Source: GCA-2718845 sp913041905
GTDB lineage: Bacteria; Pseudomonadota; Gammaproteobacteria; GCA-002705445; GCA-002716945
Assembly: GCA_913041905.1 (NCBI GenBank)
Contig: CAJWJQ010000011.1
Span: 1 to 29,994 of the forward strand
Reading direction: 5' to 3'
DNA length: 29,994 nt
The notes beneath the pieces were generated by a model. The model was not told the origin of the DNA. It ran no database searches and saw only the letters and a program-made list of their open reading frames with translations. Numbering within the stretch: position 1 is the stretch's first letter; every line of letters begins with the position of its first letter. Shown here in pieces: positions 16,627 to 24,329 of the stretch. The translations under genes and the position numbers were made by a program.

Positions 16627-17214
16627 ATGGATGAATTAAAAGAATTAATTCTAGAGTCAAAGAATATTTTCGAAGAAAAAGCACCCAATATAGATCAAGA
16701 TAAATTTCTCATAGTACAACCAGCAAAACAACTGTTATATTTAGTTATAAATGATTTAGTAAATTCTACATATAATATTTCTACCTCAAAGTATGGATTA
16801 GGAAATAAAAATGAATCATTTCAAACACCCACAGGAATTCATTATATTGCTAAAAAAATAGGAGATAATGCACCAAAAAACACAATTTTTAAGGGAAGAA
16901 AAATATTTTTAGATAATTTAACAACAGATGACTTAGGCGAGATAAAATATTCTAAAATAAAACATAAATATTTTAAGGATAATGAAGATATAATAACGTC
17001 TAGAATTATGTGGCTAAAAGGCCATGAGGAAGGAACGAATCAAGGAGGAAATGTTGATTCATATTCAAGATATATTTATATTCATGGCACAATTCATGAA
17101 GGTTTAATTGGTAAAGAAGCATCTCATGGTTGTGTAAGAATGAAAAATGATGATGTTATAGAACTTTATGATAAGGTTACAGAAAATACACTTGTAAGAA
17201 TCTTAGACAATTAA
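16627..17214 (+). CDS. L,D-transpeptidase (YkuD domain) without visible signal peptide
   Basis: YkuD enzymes use a cysteine to form 3-3 cross-links in peptidoglycan or to attach proteins to it. The catalytic motif is complete: His153 in YIHGTIHEGL, and His167 and Cys169 in ASHGCVRMKNDDV. The fold covers about residues 25-193. The N-terminus MDELKELILESKNIFEEK is acidic and helical with no hydrophobic segment, so no export signal is visible, which is odd for a periplasmic enzyme. No upstream extension helps, because the ATG follows the purF stop by only two nt. The stop overlaps that of the HAD phosphatase gene tail to tail. Confidence 0.85.
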   Translation: MDELKELILESKNIFEEKAPNIDQDKFLIVQPAKQLLYLVINDLVNSTYNISTSKYGLGNKNESFQTPTGIHYIAKKIGDNAPKNTIFKGRKIFLDNLTTDDLGEIKYSKIKHKYFKDNEDIITSRIMWLKGHEEGTNQGGNVDSYSRYIYIHGTIHEGLIGKEASHGCVRMKNDDVIELYDKVTENTLVRILDN

Positions 17215-17867
17215 GACAAATATTGTATTAAATCTTTTGGGTTATGTATCACTATATCTGGATCCCATAATTTTATATCTTCAAAATCCTCTATAAAGCC
17301 AAAGTTAGCGACCCCAGTAATCATACCAGCATCTTTTGCAGCTAGAACATCTCTTTCGTCGTCACCTAAATATAGTATTTCATTTGGATTTATCTTTAAT
17401 TCTATCAAGGCTTTTAATAATCCCTCAGGAGATGGTTTGGGGTCATCAACCATATCTCCAGTAATCAAACAATGCATTTTATTTGTCAAAGACAAACCTT
17501 CTATAATTTTATTCGCATATTTTGAATGTTTATTAGTAACGACACCCCATTTCATATTCTTATTTTCAATAAATTTAATAAGCTCACTCATATCATCAAT
17601 CATTTTAGTGTGAACAAAACAGTTTTTAGAATATTCTTGTAAAAACTCAGATCTTAATAAAGATGAATCTATAGATCTCCCATTTACTTTAGAAGCATAT
17701 TCAATTATACCTACAGCACCTTTAGATATATGATATTTTAGCTCTGAACAATTTACCACATCAAATTTGTGTTCTAGTAACACCTTATTAAGTGCTACGC
17801 ATATATCCATTGATGAATCTATAAAAGTTCCATCTAGATCAAATAATATGGATTTTATTTTGCTCAT
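17211..17867 (-). CDS. HAD phosphatase, probably MupP (MurNAc-6-P phosphatase) or Gph
   Basis: This 218-residue class I HAD hydrolase has the nucleophile Asp10 and acid Asp12 in ILFDLDGTFIDSS, Thr111 in VVTNKHSKYA, Lys144 in PKPSPEGLLKA, and LGDDERDVLAAKDAGM with metal-binding acids near 169-173. It would be named phosphoglycolate phosphatase by default. The neighbourhood ubiG/gyrA is that of Pseudomonas mupP, whose product dephosphorylates N-acetylmuramate-6-phosphate in peptidoglycan recycling. Features such as FVHTKMIDDM and NMKWGVVTNK look MupP-like to me. The partners amgK and murU are not in the window, so the substrate remains open. Its ATG overlaps the ubiG stop by one nt, and its stop overlaps that of the L,D-transpeptidase gene. 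Confidence 0.8.
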   Translation of the reverse strand: MSKIKSILFDLDGTFIDSSMDICVALNKVLLEHKFDVVNCSELKYHISKGAVGIIEYASKVNGRSIDSSLLRSEFLQEYSKNCFVHTKMIDDMSELIKFIENKNMKWGVVTNKHSKYANKIIEGLSLTNKMHCLITGDMVDDPKPSPEGLLKALIELKINPNEILYLGDDERDVLAAKDAGMITGVANFGFIEDFEDIKLWDPDIVIHNPKDLIQYLS

Positions 17868-18559
17868 TAAGTTTTAGTTGCACTCATAATATAATTAATT
17901 TTTGTAATAGATGAAAATGAAAAATTATAATTTAAGGGGTTTATTTTTACTCCCGTAATATCTTCAGTTTCAAAACCTAAATCATTTAACATTTTATTTA
18001 TTTCGGATGGCTTAATAAATTTATCATATTGATGAGTTCCTTGGGGTATAATTTTAAGAAAATATTCTGCAATTAATTTAGCAAATATAAAAGAATATAT
18101 ATTTCTATTAATTGTGGATAAAAACAATTTCGTTGACTTTTTTGAAATTTTTTTGATAGTTTCTAACAATTGTTTTTGATTAGGAACATGTTCAATTAAT
18201 TCAAAACATATAATACCATTAAAGTTTTTTTTATTTTTTTTAATAAAATCATCTAAACTAGAACAGACATAATTAATTTTTAAACCAGATTCTAAAGCAT
18301 GTTTTTTTGCTATGCTAATAGTTTTTTTTGATGCATCTAACCCTGTAACACTAGCCCCTAATTTAGATAACTCTTCAGCAAGTAATCCTCCACCGCAACC
18401 AACATCAAGTATATTAGCGTTTTTAATTTCCATTCTAGATTTTATATATTCTATTCTTAATGGCGTAAGATTATGGATAAGCTTATATGGACCTCTCTTA
18501 TTCCACCATTCATGTGCGTATTTATCAAAATTATCTATTTCTAATTGATCAACATTCAT
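17867..18559 (-). CDS. ubiG: Ubiquinone biosynthesis O-methyltransferase
   Basis: UbiG carries out both O-methylations in ubiquinone synthesis, using S-adenosylmethionine at the inner face of the membrane. The N-terminal pattern DNFDKYAHEWWNKRGPYK followed by LTPLRIEYI is typical. Motif I is NILDVGCGGGLLAEELSKLG and motif II is VTGLDASKKTI; HQYDKFIKPSEINKML near residue 180 is the UbiG signature. Length 230 is close to E. coli (240). It is the first gene of a minus-strand pair with the phosphatase and is divergent from gyrA across a 202-nt region, an arrangement shared with pseudomonads and enterics. It implies aerobic, ubiquinone-based respiration. Confidence 0.95.
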   Translation of the reverse strand: MNVDQLEIDNFDKYAHEWWNKRGPYKLIHNLTPLRIEYIKSRMEIKNANILDVGCGGGLLAEELSKLGASVTGLDASKKTISIAKKHALESGLKINYVCSSLDDFIKKNKKNFNGIICFELIEHVPNQKQLLETIKKISKKSTKLFLSTINRNIYSFIFAKLIAEYFLKIIPQGTHQYDKFIKPSEINKMLNDLGFETEDITGVKINPLNYNFSFSSITKINYIMSATKT

Positions 18560-18601
18560 CGAAATAACCTATTATTATTTTGTCTAATTTTTCCACTTTC
18601 C

Positions 18602-18607
18602 ATTATA
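18602..18607 (-). promoter_or_regulatory. Candidate -10 element for ubiG
   Basis: The minus strand carries a perfect TATAAT at 18607-18602, about 42 nt upstream of the ubiG ATG. No good -35 hexamer is present at 16-18 nt spacing. It is therefore either a weak or activator-dependent promoter or a chance match. Confidence 0.35.
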
Positions 18608-18692
18608 CTCAATTTACAGCTAATAAATTAAAAAAAATCTATAATTGTTACTCAGAATCATTTTTTAACCATTTTTTGGATATTTATAAATT

Positions 18693-18719
18693 TTGTCGTG
18701 CATATAAGGGGTTTATGAT
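18693..18719 (+). promoter_or_regulatory. Candidate gyrA promoter
   Basis: TTGTCG (18693-18698) and TATGAT (18714-18719, five of six matches) are spaced by 15 nt, shorter than ideal; moving the -35 one base left gives TTTGTC at 16 nt. Transcription would start near 18726, about 36 nt before the gyrA ATG. Phased T-tracts (CATTTTTT at 18659 and 18670, 11 nt apart) lie just upstream and could curve the DNA, which might matter for supercoiling-sensitive control of gyrA. Confidence 0.35.
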
Positions 18720-18761
18720 AAAATAGAGGATTAATATCTTTTATGGGATTATTAGCAATAT

Positions 18762-21302
18762 ATGCCTGAAAATCAAGAAATTAGATTTGAACAAGAAATG
18801 AGACAATCTTACCTAGATTATGCTATGAGTGTAATCGTTGGTAGAGCTTTGCCAGATGTGAGAGATGGTCTTAAACCTGTCCATAGAAGAGTTCTGTATT
18901 CTATGCATGAACTTAATAATTCATGGAATAAATCATATAAAAAATCAGCAAGAATAGTTGGTGATGTTATAGGTAAATATCATCCACATGGTGATTCTGC
19001 GGTATACGATACAATTGTTAGATTAGCACAGCCTTTTTCTATGAGACACCCATTGATTGATGGGCAAGGTAACTTTGGTTCTATTGATGGAGATTCACCT
19101 GCAGCTATGAGATATACGGAAGTTAGGATGTCAAAACTATCCCAAGAACTATTACAAGATATAGATAGAGAAACTGTTGATTTTTCTCCAAATTACGATG
19201 GCTCAGAAAAGGAACCTACTGTTTTACCAACAAGAGTCCCAAATTTATTAGTAAATGGATCTACTGGCATTGCTGTTGGAATGGCAACTAATATACCGCC
19301 TCATAATTTAAATGAAGTAGTAGATGCAACCATAGCAATTATCAATAAGCCCTCACTATCTGATACAGAGAACATTGATGAACTTATAGAAGCTAGTGGG
19401 GTACAGGGACCTGATTTCCCAACATTTGGAGAAATCAAAGATGATGGAGGTATAAAATCAGCATTAGTTCGCGGAAGAGGGTCTTTTAAAATTAGAGCTA
19501 AGCATACAGTAGAAAATAAAGACAATGATAAAACTTCAATTATTTTTACAGAACTCCCGTATCAAGTTAACAAAGCTAGGTTAATAGAAAACATTGCACA
19601 ACTAGTAAGAGATAAAAAAATAAATGAAATCAGCCATCTAAGAGATGAATCAGATAGAGATGGTATGAGATTGGTGATTGAGTTAAAAAGAGGCGAACAA
19701 CACGAAGTTGTCTTAGGCTCTCTTTATAAACATACGAATGCACAGATTTCATATTCAGTTAACATGGTTTGTTTGGTTAATGGCGAACCAAAAACATTAG
19801 GTTTTGTAGATATATTAAATGAATTTATAAAACATAGAAGAGAGGTTATAACAAAAAGAACTTTATTTGATTTAAGAAAGTCAAAAAATAAAGCTCATAC
19901 GCTTGAAGGACTAGGAATTGCGTTAATTAATGTTGATAAAATTATTGCATTAATAAAAAAAGCAAAAAATACACAAGATGCAAAATCAGATTTAATAAAA
20001 ACTAATTGGAACCCAGGAGAGTTAGTTAAATTTTTAGGAATAGTTGATAAGCAAACTAAAGATTTTACTGAAACAGAAGATGGATATGGTTTAATAGAAA
20101 AAAAATATAAACTTTCTCCAACTCAAGCCCAAGCAATTTTAGATTTAAAATTACAAAAATTAACTGGACTAGAACAAGATAAAATTTTTTCAGACTATAA
20201 ATCTGAAATTGAAGAAATAAAAAGGTTTATAAAAATTTTAACAGATACCAATGAGCTTGATTCTGTTATGAAAAAAGAGCTTCAGGAGGTTAAGAAAGAG
20301 TACGGCGAAGAAAGAAGATCATCTATATCAATTGATGAAGGTGAGGTACGTAAAGAAGATTTAATAAAAAAAGAAAAAGTAATAGTGGTGCTAACAAAAG
20401 CTGATTATGTTAAAAGACTACCAGCTAAGGATTTCAAAAAACAAAAAAGAGGAGGCAGGGGGATAAATGCTACTAGATTTAAGGATGGAGATGAAACAAA
20501 ATTAATTTGTCAGGCGCATACACATGACACTGTACTATGTTTCTCAACATTAGGTAAAGTTTATGCAATCAGAGTATTTGATATACCTGACCCAAGCAGA
20601 CAAGCAAGAGGTAGACCAATTAACAATATACTTCCATTGTCTGATAATGAATTAATTAGCACGTTTGTTGTGGTTAACTCTTTTGATGAGGATGCATATT
20701 TATTTATGTCTACTAAAATGGGAATGATTAATAAAATACCAATACATTTATTTAAAAAAATTAGAACAACTGGATTAAAAGCTATTGTATTAAAACCTGG
20801 AGATGAACTTTTAGGCGCGCATTATACAATGAAGGGAGAGCATATAATGCTTGTAGCTGAAAACGGCAAAGCTATTAAATTTTTAGAAAGTGATGTGCGA
20901 GAACGATTCAGAGGAACTCTTGGAGTTAGAGGAATCAATTTATCTAAAACTTGTAAATTAATTTCAATTTTAAAACCGCTTAATGGAGAAATTATAACTG
21001 TCACAGAAAATGGCTATGGAAATAGAGTTTCACTTGATAATTATAATATTCAAAAAAGAGGAGGGGTTGGAGTTATAGGCATTAAAGTAAGCAAAAGGAA
21101 CGGCAAGGTAGTTGGAGCTGTTAATTCATCGAAAGATGATCAAATAATTATGATTACAAGTAAAGGTAAAACAATTAAAATATCAGTCAATGATATGCCA
21201 ATTATTGGTAGAAATACACAGGGCGTGCGGCTACAAGTACTGCAGGATGATGAGAAATTAGTCGCAATATCAACGGAAGCAGTTGTAAATGATGAAAAGT
21301 AA
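18762..21302 (+). CDS. gyrA: DNA gyrase subunit A
   Basis: GyrA cuts and religates DNA in the A2B2 gyrase that introduces negative supercoils. SYLDYAMSVIVGRALPDVRD opens the breakage-reunion domain. The catalytic tyrosine is Tyr118 in AAMRYTEVRMS. The quinolone-resistance region reads HPHGDSAVYD, with Ser79 and Asp83 at the positions of E. coli Ser83 and Asp87, so the usual resistance changes are absent. The GyrA box needed for DNA wrapping is KRGGRGI near residue 560, and the C-terminal beta-pinwheel blades follow (for example KRGGVGVIGIKV). Length 846 is normal. No Shine-Dalgarno lies close to the ATG. The stop overlaps pheA by 14 nt, and serC, often found between them, is missing. Confidence 0.98.
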   Translation: MPENQEIRFEQEMRQSYLDYAMSVIVGRALPDVRDGLKPVHRRVLYSMHELNNSWNKSYKKSARIVGDVIGKYHPHGDSAVYDTIVRLAQPFSMRHPLIDGQGNFGSIDGDSPAAMRYTEVRMSKLSQELLQDIDRETVDFSPNYDGSEKEPTVLPTRVPNLLVNGSTGIAVGMATNIPPHNLNEVVDATIAIINKPSLSDTENIDELIEASGVQGPDFPTFGEIKDDGGIKSALVRGRGSFKIRAKHTVENKDNDKTSIIFTELPYQVNKARLIENIAQLVRDKKINEISHLRDESDRDGMRLVIELKRGEQHEVVLGSLYKHTNAQISYSVNMVCLVNGEPKTLGFVDILNEFIKHRREVITKRTLFDLRKSKNKAHTLEGLGIALINVDKIIALIKKAKNTQDAKSDLIKTNWNPGELVKFLGIVDKQTKDFTETEDGYGLIEKKYKLSPTQAQAILDLKLQKLTGLEQDKIFSDYKSEIEEIKRFIKILTDTNELDSVMKKELQEVKKEYGEERRSSISIDEGEVRKEDLIKKEKVIVVLTKADYVKRLPAKDFKKQKRGGRGINATRFKDGDETKLICQAHTHDTVLCFSTLGKVYAIRVFDIPDPSRQARGRPINNILPLSDNELISTFVVVNSFDEDAYLFMSTKMGMINKIPIHLFKKIRTTGLKAIVLKPGDELLGAHYTMKGEHIMLVAENGKAIKFLESDVRERFRGTLGVRGINLSKTCKLISILKPLNGEIITVTENGYGNRVSLDNYNIQKRGGVGVIGIKVSKRNGKVVGAVNSSKDDQIIMITSKGKTIKISVNDMPIIGRNTQGVRLQVLQDDEKLVAISTEAVVNDEK

Positions 21303-22365
21303 TCTTAAGAAAATACGTCTCCTAATTGATAAATTAGACAAAGATATAGTTAAAAAACTTAACGAAAGAGGCGAGCTTGCCCAAAAAATAAAAGAAGCTA
21401 AAAACCTTTCGGTTAATAAAGATATTTTTCGACCTGAGAGAGAGATACAAATATTAAGAAAAATTAAAGACATTAATGATGGACCATTATTAGATAGTCA
21501 TCTACAGTCAATATTTAGAGAAATCATGTCATCTTGCCTATCTCTTGAAATTGAACTTAAAGTTGCTTGTTTAGGACCAGAACTTTCGTATAGTGATATT
21601 GCTTTAAATAAATTTTTTGGGTCATCTACAAACGTAATATTTCATAATTCAATTTCAGAAATATTTGATGATGTTAATAGACAAAATGTGGATTATGGAA
21701 TTGTGCCAATTGAAAATTCTAACCAAGGTAGCGTTAAGGATACGTTAGACCATCTTATAAAAGATGATATTAGTATATCTGGAGAAACTAATTTGGTTAT
21801 AGAGCATTGTTTATTATCAAAATCTAAAAAAATTAATCAAATTAAAAAAATATACGCACATGAGCAATCTTTCCTTCAATGTAATGATTGGATAACAAAA
21901 AATTTACCATATGCTTCTAGGATATATGTATCTAGTAATTCTGCAGCAGCAAAAAAAATACAAACTTTAAAGAATAGTGCGGCAATAGCTAGTAAGAATT
22001 GTTCTACTCTTTATAAATTACCTGTTTTGCAAAAAAATATCCATGATGTAATTGACAACACAACCAGGTTCATCATTATTGGGAATAAATCAGTATCTTC
22101 TAGTGGAAAAGACAAGACTTCTATACTAATCACAATTAATAATAAAGCTGGGTCTCTAAGTAAACTTTTAGAGCCGTTATCAAAGTCTGGAATAAGTATG
22201 ACTAAAATTGAATCAATACCAACTAAAATAAATAATTGGGAATATATGTTTCTTATAGATATAGAAGGCCATATTGATAATAAAAAAGTAAGCAATGCAT
22301 TAAACCTAATAAGGAAAAAAAGTGTGTTTTTTAAACATTTAGGTTCATACCCCAAGAGTATTTAA
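21289..22365 (+). CDS. pheA: Bifunctional chorismate mutase / prephenate dehydratase (P-protein)
   Basis: PheA turns chorismate into prephenate and then phenylpyruvate. Three domains are visible. An AroQ-type mutase lies at about 1-88 (LLIDKLDKDIVKKLNERGEL, RPEREIQIL). The dehydratase lies at 92-265 (ACLGPELSYSDIAL, YGIVPIENSNQGSV, and the catalytic NTTRFIIIG at 257-265). The ACT regulatory domain lies at about 276-350. In the ACT domain the usual GAL(V/H) and ES/TRP phenylalanine-binding motifs read GSLS (288-291) and ESIP (308-311), so the arginine is replaced by isoleucine. Length 358 is normal. Two ATGs (21289, 21292) lie within the gyrA end. Confidence 0.96.
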   Translation: MMKSNLKKIRLLIDKLDKDIVKKLNERGELAQKIKEAKNLSVNKDIFRPEREIQILRKIKDINDGPLLDSHLQSIFREIMSSCLSLEIELKVACLGPELSYSDIALNKFFGSSTNVIFHNSISEIFDDVNRQNVDYGIVPIENSNQGSVKDTLDHLIKDDISISGETNLVIEHCLLSKSKKINQIKKIYAHEQSFLQCNDWITKNLPYASRIYVSSNSAAAKKIQTLKNSAAIASKNCSTLYKLPVLQKNIHDVIDNTTRFIIIGNKSVSSSGKDKTSILITINNKAGSLSKLLEPLSKSGISMTKIESIPTKINNWEYMFLIDIEGHIDNKKVSNALNLIRKKSVFFKHLGSYPKSI

Positions 22366-22368
22366 ATA

Positions 22369-23478
22369 ATGACCGCTAAAACCTCAACATCTAACTATAA
22401 ACCTGGGATGGACATAAAATATGTCCAAGAAAAATATGGGCTGAAAAATGTTATTAAATTAGCATCAAATGAAAACCCTTCTGGTCCTAGCAAAAAAGCT
22501 ATTAAAGAAGCATTAAAGGTTATTAAGACAACCAACAGATATCCTGAAGGAAGTTGTAAAGTTTTAAAATCAAAACTAAAAAAATTCTTAGGCAAAAACT
22601 TTATAAATGAAAAAAACATAATTATAGGAAATGGATCTAGTGAAATTTTAGAACTTACTGCAAGAGCATATCTTGGAAAAGGTTTTGAATCATTGTTCAG
22701 CAAACATTCATTTATAGTATATAAAATTATTTCAAATTCTATGCAATCAAAAATTGTAGAATCTAACGTGGTGAAAGATAAAACGGGTGATTATATGAAT
22801 ATAGATTTATTGGATATGAAAAATAAAATAACAAAAAAAACAAGAGTGATATTCATTGCAAACCCAGGAAACCCAATTGGCAAGATTATTGATTATAAGG
22901 ATTTGGAAAAGTTCATTAAAAGTACGCCAAAGAGAATAATAATAGTTCTTGATGAAGCATACTTTGAATATGCTGCTTATAGAGGATATAAATCTACATT
23001 AGAATTATTAAAAAAATATAAAAACTTAATTATTACTAGATCATTTTCAAAGATTTATGCTCTTGCTGGTCATAGAATAGGATACGGTATAGCTTCAAGT
23101 GAAATCATAAGTAGGCTTAATACTAAAAGACAACCATTTAATGTTAATAGTATTGCTCAAACAATGGCAGCTAGCTCATTAAATGATAAATTATTTGTTA
23201 AAACTAGTTTAGCAAGCAATGAGAATAGTCGGCTAACATTGATTTCTGAATTTAAAAAACTAAAAATATTTTATATTGATACGCATACCAACTTTATAAC
23301 AATTTATTTAGGGGCTAAAACAAAAAAGATTTTTGAAAAACTATTATCTCTTGGAGTTATTTTGAGACCTCTTGATAATTATGGGTTAAAAAATTTTTTA
23401 CGAGTAACAATAGGAACAAAATCTGAATGTCAAAAATTTGTCAAAATGCTAAAAATAACTATGAGTCAAATTTCATGA
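22369..23478 (+). CDS. hisC: Histidinol-phosphate / aromatic aminotransferase
   Basis: This is a PLP-dependent fold type I aminotransferase of the HisC family. LASNENPSGPSKKA binds substrate phosphate, NPGNPIGKII and LDEAYFEYA bind the cofactor, and the Schiff-base lysine is Lys228 in TRSFSKIYALAGHRIGYG. Length 369 is typical. Lying between pheA and tyrA, as hisC2 does in Pseudomonas, it may serve tyrosine and phenylalanine transamination as well as, or instead of, histidine synthesis. No other his gene is in the window. It starts three nt after pheA and overlaps tyrA by four nt. Confidence 0.92.
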   Translation: MTAKTSTSNYKPGMDIKYVQEKYGLKNVIKLASNENPSGPSKKAIKEALKVIKTTNRYPEGSCKVLKSKLKKFLGKNFINEKNIIIGNGSSEILELTARAYLGKGFESLFSKHSFIVYKIISNSMQSKIVESNVVKDKTGDYMNIDLLDMKNKITKKTRVIFIANPGNPIGKIIDYKDLEKFIKSTPKRIIIVLDEAYFEYAAYRGYKSTLELLKKYKNLIITRSFSKIYALAGHRIGYGIASSEIISRLNTKRQPFNVNSIAQTMAASSLNDKLFVKTSLASNENSRLTLISEFKKLKIFYIDTHTNFITIYLGAKTKKIFEKLLSLGVILRPLDNYGLKNFLRVTIGTKSECQKFVKMLKITMSQIS

Positions 23479-24329
23479 TGTTTAAAAAGATATATATCTT
23501 TGGCCTAGGAATGATGGGCGCTTCATTAGCTAAAGCAATTAGATATAAAAAAATATCTAATAAAATATATGGTCATGATATAAATAAGAAAAATTTATTT
23601 TATGCCAATAAAAATAATATTATAAATGAATTGGAATCTAATGATTACGAACATTTATCTGAGTCAGATTTTATTATCTTATGTACACCAATAAGCGCAT
23701 ATAAATCATCAATGAATATTATTAATAAATATAAAAAAGATGGCGCAATAATTACCGATATAGGCAGCACCAAAGAAAGTATTGATATTTTATCAAAGAC
23801 AATATTCGAAAATCATAATGATATTTTTATTGGGTCACACCCATTAACTGGTAAAGAAATAAGTTCTATCGCTAACTCTGATAAAGGTATATTTAATAAT
23901 CAAATTATTTTATTAACACCAAACGCCTCAACAAAAAAATCATTAATAAACAAAGTAACAAGATTTTGGAAGTCGCTAGGATGTAAAACAAGAATAATAA
24001 GCTCTAAATTGCATGATGATATTTTATCAATAACAAGTCATTTGCCGCATCTTGTGTCATTTGCGTTAGTAAAAATTATTTTAAATAAAAAATATATAAG
24101 TAAAATAGAAGAATATACTGGAGGAGGGTTCAGAGATTTTGCGAGATTAGCTCATAGTGATGCTAAAATGTGGGAAGATATATGTTCAAATAATCCAACA
24201 AATATTGTTTTATCTCTTGATAAAATTATAACAGAATTGAATTTGTTAAAATCTAATATAAAAAATAAAAAATTTAAAAAACTTGCAAACTATTTTAAGC
24301 AAACTAAATTAAAATTAGAAAAAAAATGA
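23475..24329 (+). CDS. tyrA: Prephenate / arogenate dehydrogenase
   Basis: TyrA oxidatively decarboxylates prephenate (or arogenate) toward tyrosine. The Rossmann motif is IFGLGMMGASLAKAI near residue 10. SDFIILCTP, ITDIGSTK, GSHPLTGKEISSI and ITSHLPHLVSFAL follow in order, and GGGFRDFARLAHSDAKMWEDI is the C-terminal helical signature. I choose the ATG at 23475, which overlaps the hisC stop as ATGA; a second ATG at 23478 is equally possible. An upstream in-frame start at 23427 is less likely because it adds 16 residues before the Rossmann strand. The protein of 284 residues has no mutase domain and is not fused to AroA as in Pseudomonas. Residues deciding prephenate versus arogenate or NAD versus NADP were not assessed. 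Confidence 0.94.
   Translation: MMFKKIYIFGLGMMGASLAKAIRYKKISNKIYGHDINKKNLFYANKNNIINELESNDYEHLSESDFIILCTPISAYKSSMNIINKYKKDGAIITDIGSTKESIDILSKTIFENHNDIFIGSHPLTGKEISSIANSDKGIFNNQIILLTPNASTKKSLINKVTRFWKSLGCKTRIISSKLHDDILSITSHLPHLVSFALVKIILNKKYISKIEEYTGGGFRDFARLAHSDAKMWEDICSNNPTNIVLSLDKIITELNLLKSNIKNKKFKKLANYFKQTKLKLEKK

Noticed and set aside
18743..18769. Eight-codon open frame overlapping the gyrA start, as a regulatory leader peptide
   Set aside because: Its composition is unremarkable, AGAGGA lies too far upstream (about 13 nt) to be convincing, and short frames are frequent by chance; mentioned only as part of the gyrA upstream finding.
22011..22355. Antisense open frame of 114 codons inside pheA
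   Set aside because: It mirrors the ACT domain coding region, whose motifs are readable on the plus strand.
23427..23474. Upstream start for tyrA adding 16 residues
   Set aside because: The extension lies inside hisC and precedes the Rossmann strand that normally begins the protein; the ATGA overlap at 23475 fits the style of neighbouring genes.
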